A stretch of 50,182 bases of DNA from contig CAJCIZ010000272.1 in the NCBI GenBank assembly GCA_903970525.1, forward strand, positions 1 through 50,182, given 5' to 3'. This document shows, in pieces, positions 16,527-25,291 of the stretch. The notes beneath the pieces are model-generated. The model ran no database searches. It had not been told where the DNA came from and worked only from the letters and a program-made list of their open reading frames with translations. This DNA comes from Myxococcales bacterium. Its GTDB lineage: Bacteria; Pseudomonadota; Gammaproteobacteria; DSM-16500. Every line of letters starts with the position of its first letter. Position 1 is the stretch's first letter. The translations under genes were made by a program, and so were the position numbers.

Positions 16527-18193
16527 TGGAATTATACGACAAAATACTTAAAAAGAATTACATTCTAGTTCACGAAACTAATAACAAAACATATTTATTA
16601 AATTGTTTTGGCTCTATCATTATTAATGGGCTAGATGGTTTTAATATATGCCGTTGGCTGACTCTACTATTGGATACAGGCATAACTATTACTGATTTGC
16701 AGGAAAAATCACCCGACAACCTGAGAGATTTTTTAATAAATTTAGTCTATAGTCTCATCAAAAACAAGCTTATTTATTTTGAAAACACAGACACAAAAGT
16801 ATTTAAATCACATTTTGAAAAAAAATTATTAGAATATTTAAATTGTTACCATATTGATCCTGACACTGAGCTAAAAAAGTTTTTTTCTATAAAACCAATC
16901 TGCTATGGATACGGGGAACTCTATCATTCGATAAAGAAAGAATTATCAATATGGCAATCAATTCGATATCAATTCCCATCTAGAAATCAAAGACCCTGCT
17001 CTACAAATGATCTGTCAGAAATCACGGATAATTATTGCGTCATTGAAAGTGACGTGAATTCATACTACTTAATTGACATCAACAATAAAATTCTTTTTTT
17101 TGATATGAATTCATATGATTCCTCGATCTCAAAGATTATAAATAATTTGAACCTACCATCTTTAAAACATCAAACAGGTATCAAAATACCTATCCCCCCT
17201 CAATCAATATGTCAAATGTTCATCGCTGGATTCTTTTATCAATTTACTGGATTGAAGCAGAGTTTATTAAAAACCTTTTGCAAGGATACCCTACAAGTAC
17301 AATCCCATAGAATGCCATTATTTTTTGATAAAATTATCCCGACTCTGCTCAATGAGCATGACTATCTCGATACTAATTTTCATGTTAGAAAAGACATCCC
17401 TATACTCGGAGGTAATGAAAGTCTCATATCCGAAATGGAAAGTATTAATCAAACAATCTCGTATTTTATCGATGAGATGACAGGGCCTATCGTTCATCTT
17501 AGCGAATCAGATGACAACCAATTACCCCTATCTGTGAGTGAATGTAGTGTAATTAAAAATAGTCATAAATTAAAATGTTATGGCTTATCTGCTAGAGAAT
17601 GTAGAAATCAAGTTGTCTTATACGCTCTTGAAAATTATATTAATAATAATTATGAAGCTAGCACAAATAATCATATGAAATATACTGCTGGATGGAGCAA
17701 ATACGAGTGTATATTTCGCAGTGTCAGAGAAAGAGTGAAAATATGCTTTCCCCATACAGATAAAATTAAATCAAAAATAATAGATATTTATCAATTAAAA
17801 TTTAATAGTAAATCTACCATTTGGTATTTATTGTCAAAGCTTAAAAAATATTATCATAGTCACAGCAAGCCAGTCACTTTCTATAAAATATCATCGGCAT
17901 ACTATATCTGCGAAATTAAACTAGATAATGGTCCAATCATCCGAGAAATTGGTTTGTCCATTAAGCAGTCATTAATTAACACACTTAACCAAGCGCTCAT
18001 TCAGCATATTTTCAACGATCAAACTCAAACTGTTGATTTATACTTAGCGCTATCATGGGCAGATACTACTTTATCTAGGATGAAGAATTTCTGCCAATTT
18101 ATTAACGAAAATTATCGTATTTATGAAGCAGATTTCAGTGATGTTTTCCCACAACAAAATGTCGATAATTTTCATTTGATAAGTCTGTCATAG
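16526..18193 (+). CDS. YcaO-type azoline cyclodehydratase with N-terminal partner domain (TbtG/NosG-type)
   Basis: A 555-residue protein. The C-terminal 300 residues show YcaO features: DEMTGPIVHL (the family's D-P-x-T-G-x-I-x-x-L), YGLSARECRNQVVLYALENYI (the S-A-x-x-E-x-x-E/Y helix with the Mg-ATP Glu), and a late helix SLINTLNQALIQ. The N-terminal 230 residues would be the E1-like C domain found fused to YcaO in thiopeptide and SagCD-type enzymes. It makes thiazolines from core Cys with ATP. The start is the ATG overlapping the previous TGA. The YcaO motifs are divergent from textbook examples, so the call leans on context too. Confidence 0.72.
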   Translation: MELYDKILKKNYILVHETNNKTYLLNCFGSIIINGLDGFNICRWLTLLLDTGITITDLQEKSPDNLRDFLINLVYSLIKNKLIYFENTDTKVFKSHFEKKLLEYLNCYHIDPDTELKKFFSIKPICYGYGELYHSIKKELSIWQSIRYQFPSRNQRPCSTNDLSEITDNYCVIESDVNSYYLIDINNKILFFDMNSYDSSISKIINNLNLPSLKHQTGIKIPIPPQSICQMFIAGFFYQFTGLKQSLLKTFCKDTLQVQSHRMPLFFDKIIPTLLNEHDYLDTNFHVRKDIPILGGNESLISEMESINQTISYFIDEMTGPIVHLSESDDNQLPLSVSECSVIKNSHKLKCYGLSARECRNQVVLYALENYINNNYEASTNNHMKYTAGWSKYECIFRSVRERVKICFPHTDKIKSKIIDIYQLKFNSKSTIWYLLSKLKKYYHSHSKPVTFYKISSAYYICEIKLDNGPIIREIGLSIKQSLINTLNQALIQHIFNDQTQTVDLYLALSWADTTLSRMKNFCQFINENYRIYEADFSDVFPQQNVDNFHLISLS

Positions 18194-18249
18194 TAACTTA
18201 CTGCTCTTATGACAAGCGAGATAGTCGTATTATTTTCTGTAAAGATGAC

Positions 18250-19680
18250 TTACAGACGAAGACCCGCAGAAACTTTAGGTGTTTCGATTTGTGATGCATT
18301 CTCCAAACCCCTAACAACCAATTTAAAATCAGCATGATTTTTATTCTGTGAGACGACCTGGAAGTCCATGTCTAATGAACCACGCGGATCTTGACTGAGG
18401 TATCGAGCCACTGCGTCACATTCTGCGCTAAAAATTTCTTTAGAGGTATCTGAACCAATAATATTTCTAGCCAATTTAAAAGCACTCGCCAAGTTATTCA
18501 ATCCAATCATGAGTCCTTCTTTTGAACTAGAGCGTATTTGATCTGCTGTTGGTGTCACATTTAGCTTTTTTGATTCTTCTGAAAGTGCTTTTTGTAAAGC
18601 TGATTGAGGATTCAACAAAATTGATACGCCATACCCTATAAATATCGCTCGCTTATTTTCACCACCATGAACATTTAGTTCATTTGTTAGTATTGTTTTT
18701 GTATTATCAGGGATTTTTTCCCATACTTCTAATAGTAATTTACCTTGTTCCGGAGTAGCGAGTCTTGCAATCCCTGCAAGTCTGATGAGCGCTGTACTCT
18801 CAGGTGTAGTTAACTCAACTCCAATACACTCACCCCGATACTGCAAATAAGCAGCGTATACTTTATCAATTGTGGTATAGGGCATAGTTTCTAAACAAGC
18901 ACGAACTTCATTGAAAAAATTCCAGGTTTCCTCATGTAATGTCAAAGAACCATTAGATTTAAAGTGTGCAGCTGCGCCTGACACATCAAAAATGGTATGA
19001 ATGATATAAAGATCAAGCGCTTGTTTATCTAACGATGTCAGTGCTTTTAAGGCTACAATAGGTAATTCTAGCTGCTCAAATTGAGATATATCACAACCTG
19101 ATGCATAACCCTTAATGATTGCGTCGCGATAAGTTTCTGGTAAATTCATAAACCCTGGAAAAAACTCGGGTAATTCTTTCAACATTTCAGATAACAGCAA
19201 GTCATGCGTTGTCGTCTGTTTATTAGATAGTTTATTGTATTCTTCTATGACTCGGTGAACTTTCCCCAAGTCATTGCATAAAATGGACCAGATCGCAGCA
19301 GCGAAATCATCCGTACTTTTTAATGTTTTCAAAACATATTCACGCATTTTCTGAAATGAATCATATGTTAAAACGGGTTTCTTCATTTGAATTTGGCATG
19401 CAACAAAATTATCATAATCTTCTCGCGTGCCATTTATCACATCTTTTAATCTGAGCAAACCTGAAAATGCTCTAATTTCTTCATCTTCTGTTAATGAATA
19501 AAAATCTTTATTAGATTTTGTCTCTGGGAGTCCTTCTGCAGATGTTTGCGCCTTACCTTTTAAGTAGGCAGATTCTGGTATACATTTCTGAATTATTTTG
19601 ATGAAAGATAAATAATCTAACTTAAATAGATCGGCGAAGTTGTTTGTTAATATTTCTCTAAGACTACCTGTTAACATCAT
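18250..19680 (-). CDS. Large hypothetical protein, possible host-interaction factor
   Basis: A 476-residue protein that I do not recognise. The ATG at 19680 is preferred because AGGGAG lies 3 bases before it; a longer reading frame upstream has no such site. It is mostly helical, with a stretch SILCNDLGKVHRVIEEY and later LYIIHTIFDVSGAAAHF that recall the His/Asp patterns of HD-type phosphohydrolases, without a clear HD signature. No signal peptide or membrane segment is visible. It faces the thiopeptide operon end to end, and its base composition is less AT-rich than the cluster's. Confidence 0.65.
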   Translation of the reverse strand: MMLTGSLREILTNNFADLFKLDYLSFIKIIQKCIPESAYLKGKAQTSAEGLPETKSNKDFYSLTEDEEIRAFSGLLRLKDVINGTREDYDNFVACQIQMKKPVLTYDSFQKMREYVLKTLKSTDDFAAAIWSILCNDLGKVHRVIEEYNKLSNKQTTTHDLLLSEMLKELPEFFPGFMNLPETYRDAIIKGYASGCDISQFEQLELPIVALKALTSLDKQALDLYIIHTIFDVSGAAAHFKSNGSLTLHEETWNFFNEVRACLETMPYTTIDKVYAAYLQYRGECIGVELTTPESTALIRLAGIARLATPEQGKLLLEVWEKIPDNTKTILTNELNVHGGENKRAIFIGYGVSILLNPQSALQKALSEESKKLNVTPTADQIRSSSKEGLMIGLNNLASAFKLARNIIGSDTSKEIFSAECDAVARYLSQDPRGSLDMDFQVVSQNKNHADFKLVVRGLENASQIETPKVSAGLRL

Positions 19681-19805
19681 AAACTCCCTAAATGAAAGAT
19701 ACAACAATGAGTATCTCCCTAATTTTTTGCAGATGTAATTTATCACACGGTTACTCAGCTGTCACGTATAATTGAAATAGAATGAACACTTCAAAAATGA
19801 TAAAT

Positions 19806-20315
19806 TTATTTTAATTGAATAGATTTATGAATGTCATTGATTGCATTCTGACATTTTTTTATAGCCTTTTGATATTTATTTTTCTTATGCTCTTGCCACA
19901 TCGTTGATATGAATACGGAAATTATTGAGCAAGAATTATTATAGGCGTTCGACATAAATGGAACCATCGTAATAGGATTAATATCAGCAGAGCTATTACA
20001 GATATTCCTATCGTCTACCCACCTGCTATTATCCGCTAGTTTTTGCTCTATCTTCTCAAGATTTTTTGTTAATTTTAATTGTTTAGCATTTATTAGAAAT
20101 GAATCATGCATTTTTTGCTTAATTTGAGAACCTATCATCCCATTATTTGATTTAAAAAAATGTTGGCTATACGCAATCGACCAAACTTCATCTCTATCAA
20201 TGAGCCATTTGTATTGAGAATGAACGCAGAGTAAAAATGACAATGATTTATAATCTAAATATAGAAATAATTGCAATTGTAAATCTTCTGGAAGCCTTAA
20301 CATACATGTCACCAT
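19806..20315 (-). CDS. F-box-like domain protein, candidate secreted effector
   Basis: A 169-residue protein. Residues about 7-53 follow the F-box pattern: LPEDLQLQLFLYLDYKSL, then a V-H-S-x-Y-K-W-L segment and a D-x-V-W-x-x-x-x-S-Q-H-F ending, matching the eukaryotic consensus L-P-x-E-L...I-F-x-Y-L-D...S-L...V-x-x-x-W...L-W. The remaining 115 residues are basic and helical with no known domain. In intracellular bacteria such proteins are often injected into the host and recruit SCF ubiquitin ligases through Skp1. Secretion here is inferred only from the domain. Confidence 0.68.
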   Translation of the reverse strand: MVTCMLRLPEDLQLQLFLYLDYKSLSFLLCVHSQYKWLIDRDEVWSIAYSQHFFKSNNGMIGSQIKQKMHDSFLINAKQLKLTKNLEKIEQKLADNSRWVDDRNICNSSADINPITMVPFMSNAYNNSCSIISVFISTMWQEHKKNKYQKAIKKCQNAINDIHKSIQLK

Positions 20316-20380
20316 AATTATATTATGAATGACATTTTATAAGAGCATATGTTGAATAATATCCGTAGTACTACAGTATT

Positions 20381-21394
20381 CTACAAACCACAACACAAAC
20401 GCCTATACCCTCGCTTGACGAAGTTATCGTTTAACGTGGGCTGGGTTAGCGAATTGAATCCACTTGTAGTGCCATGGATTGAATAATACATATGAATATC
20501 CATACTCGCTACATCTTGCAGTTTCGTTTGATTATTTTGTTTGTGAAAAGTCGACATTAAATTAAAACTGTAACTTTTACTCGAGTCATTAGTTGAAAGA
20601 AAAGATGCAGATTGTTTATCATTATTATAATGGTCATTCTGTTTTACAATTATTAATTTATTTTGTTTTGGAATATTAAGTTGGCGAGGAATAAGTCTAT
20701 TAATAAAATTAAAACAGCTTTGTAACATTCTTTGTGTCTTATTTTTAAAAAAGAACCATTGCCATGGCTGGCGTTTAATACAATCATTATCTGTCGACAG
20801 AACGGAAAGAATAGATCTGACTTTTACAAATAATTCTATTTTCTTAGTTTGGTATTGAATTTTACTAACCTTACTTAAATCAGCGTGTGCATCTACAATC
20901 GACTGGCGAAGAGAATCAAACAATTTTTTAATCGAACGTCTTGTTTCGGTCAACTTATTGATTAGAGCAGTACTTCCAGCTATTTTACTTAATCGCTCTT
21001 CTTCATTTAAAATAGGCATCATGATTTGATAATGAAATAAAGAAGTTAAACCATTATATTTCTCACGTATTATATTTAATATTAATTGCTGTCTAATATC
21101 GTCTACTTGATCATCATGCAGCTGACGCTGTGTTGGGATAAAGCCAAGCGGGTAAAACATGTGACGAGTACTAGACAACAATTGTATCGCTTTACAACCT
21201 AAAAACGTATTACTATTCTTAGCAAAATGTTTTGAGGTCTCAATATACTCATCCCACTTATTGAGTAGATGTATTTTATTGTTACGCACAAAAATGGATT
21301 TATAAAAACCTTTTGTGATTTTTTTAAATGGCAAATGCAACTCCGTGATGAAGTACAATTCAGTATTCATCTTATTCCATTCTGCTTCAGACAA
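20381..21394 (-). CDS. Hypothetical basic protein, candidate effector
   Basis: A 337-residue protein with no recognised family. It is rich in Lys, Gln, Asn and Ser, with helical regions over residues about 80-200 and a low-complexity polar tail after 240. No signal peptide or membrane helix. The start is unsure: a TTG at 21394 gives this length, an in-frame ATG at 21370 gives 329 residues, and neither has a strong ribosome binding site. It lies beside the F-box gene on the same strand, which suggests a small island of host-directed genes. Confidence 0.5.
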   Translation of the reverse strand: MSEAEWNKMNTELYFITELHLPFKKITKGFYKSIFVRNNKIHLLNKWDEYIETSKHFAKNSNTFLGCKAIQLLSSTRHMFYPLGFIPTQRQLHDDQVDDIRQQLILNIIREKYNGLTSLFHYQIMMPILNEEERLSKIAGSTALINKLTETRRSIKKLFDSLRQSIVDAHADLSKVSKIQYQTKKIELFVKVRSILSVLSTDNDCIKRQPWQWFFFKNKTQRMLQSCFNFINRLIPRQLNIPKQNKLIIVKQNDHYNNDKQSASFLSTNDSSKSYSFNLMSTFHKQNNQTKLQDVASMDIHMYYSIHGTTSGFNSLTQPTLNDNFVKRGYRRLCCGL

Positions 21395-21660
21395 TATCAG
21401 CCACGGCCTCGTATAAAGTTTATGTTTTTAGGCTATTATATGTATATTTGATTAAGAATTTATTAAGGAACTGGATAAAACTAGATGGCATCTAACGCTA
21501 GAATTTATCGTATATGTATGATTTATATAAGTATTTACAGAGATGCATGACGAAAAAGTCCCTGTCCTTAGCTAAAATCTACAGCCTGCTTAAACCAGAA
21601 CCATATGTTAATATGATTGAATCATTGGATTATTTGATATAACAAATTTAGGGTCATCTT

Positions 21661-23010
21661 ATGCTGAAATACTTCAGAACAGATGGTATACGCGGCCGTA
21701 TTGGTGTACCACCACTTACCCCTGAATTTATTCTAAAACTAGGCTGGGCCGTAGGATCCATCCTGTCAACTACATCCGCCAGCAATAAAATCCTCATAGG
21801 CAAAGACACGCGCATATCAGGCTACCTATTTGAATCCGCACTTCAAGCTGGCCTTTCGGCCGCTGGTACGGATGTTTTAATGGTAGGACCTATGCCAACT
21901 CCAGCAATAGCCTATTTAACACACACATTACATGCGCACATAGGCATTGTTATTAGCGCATCGCATAATACGAATGCTGACAATGGAATTAAATTTTTTT
22001 CATCACTGGGCTTTAAATTATCGGAAGAAATGGAAGAAGAAATTGAAAAACAATTAGAGAAACCACTCGAGATAAAAGATGCAAATACTTTAGGAAAAGT
22101 CTATCGCATACATGACGCCCCTGGCCGTTATATTGAATTTTGCAAGAGCGCGATAGCACATTATAGTAATTTTGAAAAATTAAAAATCGTGGTCGATTGC
22201 GCTAATGGCGCAACTTACCATATCGCTCCAAGAGTCTTTTCTGAATTAGGCGCCACTGTACTACCAATCAATACAACACCCAACGGTCTTAACATTAATG
22301 ATAATTGTGGCTCCCTCCATCCTGCTGCTCTTCAAAAAAGTGTCGTAGAAACCAACGCTGACCTAGGCATTGCATTCGACGGTGATGGGGATCGTGTTAT
22401 ATTAGTAGATAATAAAGGTGAGATCATCGATGGCGATGAAATCCTTTTTATGATTGCTAAACATTTAGTGGAGAATAATCACTTTTCAGGCGGTGTTGTT
22501 GGCACTGACATGAGTAATAAAGGCTTAGAAATCGCACTTCAACGATTAGGCATTTCTTTTGTACGTACCGATGTTGGAGATCAACATGTCATGGCGGAGC
22601 TACAAAAAAGAAATTGGTTTCTAGGCGGTGAAAATTCGGGACATATCATCAACCTCCGTGTTAATACAACAGCAGATGGGATTATTGGCGCACTGCAAAT
22701 TATGGAAGCACTAATAAGTAGTGGTAAAACATTACATGAATTAAAAAAAGGCATGCCTAAACTACCACAACGCATGACGAATATTCCCTATCATGGCAGC
22801 CAGATTTCATTAGACCACCCTACCCTAAGTCAAGAAATAAAAAATGCTGAAGCTAAGCTTCAACCGCATGGCCGTATCTTATTGCGATATTCAGGCACAG
22901 AATCTATGATTCGCTTAATGATAGAAGATGAAGATTTAAACCAAGTCAATGACCTTTCTACACACTTGTGTAATCTTATAAATCAATTAATCAAGGAGAA
23001 AAATGGTTAA
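21661..23010 (+). CDS. glmM: Phosphoglucosamine mutase
   Basis: A 449-residue protein that converts glucosamine-6-phosphate to glucosamine-1-phosphate for UDP-GlcNAc synthesis. It begins KYFRTDGIRG, the usual GlmM opening, carries the phosphoserine loop ISASHN with Ser at 101, the metal loop FDGDGDR, the sugar-binding GGENSGH, and a C-terminal RYSGTE phosphate site. Length matches the family. An AGGG site lies before the ATG. It is convergent with the epimerase gene, 4 bases away, and sits near glmS, so amino-sugar supply genes are grouped here. G+C in one line of this gene (22261-22320) is 24 of 60, clearly above the thiopeptide cluster. Confidence 0.97.
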   Translation: MLKYFRTDGIRGRIGVPPLTPEFILKLGWAVGSILSTTSASNKILIGKDTRISGYLFESALQAGLSAAGTDVLMVGPMPTPAIAYLTHTLHAHIGIVISASHNTNADNGIKFFSSLGFKLSEEMEEEIEKQLEKPLEIKDANTLGKVYRIHDAPGRYIEFCKSAIAHYSNFEKLKIVVDCANGATYHIAPRVFSELGATVLPINTTPNGLNINDNCGSLHPAALQKSVVETNADLGIAFDGDGDRVILVDNKGEIIDGDEILFMIAKHLVENNHFSGGVVGTDMSNKGLEIALQRLGISFVRTDVGDQHVMAELQKRNWFLGGENSGHIINLRVNTTADGIIGALQIMEALISSGKTLHELKKGMPKLPQRMTNIPYHGSQISLDHPTLSQEIKNAEAKLQPHGRILLRYSGTESMIRLMIEDEDLNQVNDLSTHLCNLINQLIKEKNG

Positions 23011-23014
23011 AAAC

Positions 23015-23983
23015 TTATTTTTCAGTGTAATGCGCGACAAGATCGGCCACTGTATCTTCCAGAGTCCACTTATTTTTGAAATTTGTATAATGATAAAACT
23101 TAGTTAAGTCTGGGTATCTATTTTTAATATCAATAAAATTTTCTTCATACGATTCTTCATAAGTTTGATAACAAATTTCAGATTCGCTATTGGCAATCTT
23201 ACGCACCATGTGTGCCAAATCATTAATTGAAATTTCTCTATCATTCCCAACATTGATGATTTCTCCACTGGTTTCTTTATTTTCAGCTAACGTAGCTAAT
23301 GCTCTAACGGTATCACGGACATCACAGAAACTACGTGTTTGCTTACCATCGCCGAATATCGTGATAGGCTCATTACGACAAGCTTGCTGAACAAAGCGAG
23401 GCACGACCATACCATACAGACCTGTTTGACGACGACCGACGGTATTAAAAATACGGGCTGTTGTAATAAATAACTGTTTTTCTTTGACATAGGCAAGACT
23501 GAGTAATTCATCAGTCAATTTACTAATAGCATAGTTACCTAAAGGATGTGTGGGCGATTTATAAATCAAATCATTTTCTTCCTCTAGGATTTTTAGTTTG
23601 TTATGACCATACACAGAAGATGAAGAGGCAACGACAACCCAAGGCTTGTGTGTGCTGTTCGCAACCGCTTCCAACACCCGTCTGTAACCATTAACATTGG
23701 TATCAAGTACTCTAATTGGTTCTGACAGTACACGAAAAACACCAACGACAGCTGCCATGTGATATATTCTATCTGCCCATTTGACGGCTTTATCTAATCC
23801 AGGCCAGGTTAATATATCTGCTTGCTCAAAACGAAAGTTAGATTTTGTTTGGAATGAAGCGATATTATCTAGAGATCCCGTACTTAAATCATCAACAGCA
23901 CAAACTTCATCACCTTTAGTTAAATGATGTTCAACAATATGCGAACCAATGAAACCGCTGCCGCCTGTTACCAAAATTCGCAT
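23015..23983 (-). CDS. NAD-dependent nucleotide-sugar epimerase/dehydratase
   Basis: A 322-residue extended SDR protein. It opens with the NAD-binding TGGSGFIGSH at 7-16, has the D-D-L-S-T-G segment of UDP-sugar epimerases near 31-37, a catalytic Ser region (VVASSSSVYG) and the Y-x-x-x-K pair in YAISK. Substrate is probably a UDP-hexose or UDP-hexuronate, given the UDP-sugar dehydrogenase gene 15 bases upstream in the same operon. Together they would make a UDP-uronic acid and its C4 epimer, for a surface polysaccharide. Confidence 0.85.
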   Translation of the reverse strand: MRILVTGGSGFIGSHIVEHHLTKGDEVCAVDDLSTGSLDNIASFQTKSNFRFEQADILTWPGLDKAVKWADRIYHMAAVVGVFRVLSEPIRVLDTNVNGYRRVLEAVANSTHKPWVVVASSSSVYGHNKLKILEEENDLIYKSPTHPLGNYAISKLTDELLSLAYVKEKQLFITTARIFNTVGRRQTGLYGMVVPRFVQQACRNEPITIFGDGKQTRSFCDVRDTVRALATLAENKETSGEIINVGNDREISINDLAHMVRKIANSESEICYQTYEESYEENFIDIKNRYPDLTKFYHYTNFKNKWTLEDTVADLVAHYTEK

Positions 23984-23998
23984 ATAATCCTCGCTAAA

Positions 23999-25285
23999 TT
24001 AGAGTTTCCAAATGATAATTCCACTATCGGCAAAGTCTTTTTTATTTATTATTTCTTTGATATCCATAATTACACTTGGACGATTGAGTTTATTTTTAAG
24101 CTCATTTTTATCAAGCTTAATATAAAACTTGTGTGCGACTGTTATAATAATTGCATCAAGCTTATTAAGTTCATCCCAAGGTATAAGATCAATACCATAT
24201 TCCTCTTTAACAGCAGGCGGATCGGCAATAGGATCATGAACCAGTGTTTTAACGCCATAAGCTGCCAGTTCTTTAATAATGTCGATTACTCTCGTATCAC
24301 GAAGATCAGAACAATTCTCTTTATAAGTTATCCCTAAAATTGCAATCCTAGCAGTGTTGACCATAACGCCTGCACGAATGAGTTGCTTAATCGTTTGTTC
24401 TGCAATAAATTTCACAATGTCTTCATTTATTTCTCTTGCTGCCATGATAAGCTCTGCTCTATACCCAACCTGATCTGCTTTATGTAAGAGATAATAAGAA
24501 TTCACACTGATACAGTGACCACCCACAAGACCCGGCTTAAATGCAAGATAATTCCATTTTGTTTTCATGCCTTCTATCACTTCAGCGGTATCTATACCCA
24601 GTTTATGTAGCAAAATAGCAATCTCATTCATATAAGAAATATTAATATCACGTTGTATATTCTCAATGATCTTAATAGCTTCTGCTACACGAATGCTAGA
24701 AACAGGAAAAACACCTGCACTGATAACCTCTTTATACACTTCAGAAGCGATAGTTAATGTTTTTTCATCACTTGCAGAAATAATTTTAATAATGTTAAAA
24801 AATGTATGATCCTTATCACCAGGATTAATGCGCTCCGGGGAATAAACAACTGTAAAATCTTTTTTATATTCTAATTTTGATATTTTCTGTAGAAGAGGAA
24901 TACATTTTTCTTCTGTCTCACCAGGATAAACTGTTGATTCATAGACAACAATATCACCTTTTTTTAAGCATTTAGCGAGTGTTTGTGTCGCACCCAGCAA
25001 CGATGATAAGTCGGGATGGTTAGTATGATCCAGTGGCGTAGGAACAGAGATAATATGAAAGTCAGCTTCTTTCAAACATTCAGAATCTCCTGTGTAATAA
25101 ACAGAAGCAGATTTTATATCCTGATCTGAAACTTCTTCATTGGAATCATGTCCGTCATTTAGCTCCTTAATGCGAACAGGATTTAAATCGAATGCAATGA
25201 CTTTACCTAATTGCCCAAATGCGACTGCTGTCGTTAATCCCACATAGCCTAAACCAATCACAGACACTTTACGCTTTGTTGACAT
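23999..25285 (-). CDS. UDP-(N-acetyl)hexosamine 6-dehydrogenase, TviB/WbpA-type
   Basis: A 428-residue member of the UDP-glucose/GDP-mannose dehydrogenase family. It has the N-terminal Rossmann motif GLGYVGLTTAVAFG, the STVYPGETE segment, YSPERINPGD characteristic of the N-acetylhexosamine branch, and the catalytic Cys in GLVGGHCISVNSYYL. It oxidises C6 of a UDP-HexNAc to the uronic acid with two NAD+. The gene follows glmS by 6 bases and precedes the epimerase gene, so GlmS product can flow into this branch. Confidence 0.9.
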   Translation of the reverse strand: MSTKRKVSVIGLGYVGLTTAVAFGQLGKVIAFDLNPVRIKELNDGHDSNEEVSDQDIKSASVYYTGDSECLKEADFHIISVPTPLDHTNHPDLSSLLGATQTLAKCLKKGDIVVYESTVYPGETEEKCIPLLQKISKLEYKKDFTVVYSPERINPGDKDHTFFNIIKIISASDEKTLTIASEVYKEVISAGVFPVSSIRVAEAIKIIENIQRDINISYMNEIAILLHKLGIDTAEVIEGMKTKWNYLAFKPGLVGGHCISVNSYYLLHKADQVGYRAELIMAAREINEDIVKFIAEQTIKQLIRAGVMVNTARIAILGITYKENCSDLRDTRVIDIIKELAAYGVKTLVHDPIADPPAVKEEYGIDLIPWDELNKLDAIIITVAHKFYIKLDKNELKNKLNRPSVIMDIKEIINKKDFADSGIIIWKL

Positions 25286-25291
25286 GGTATT

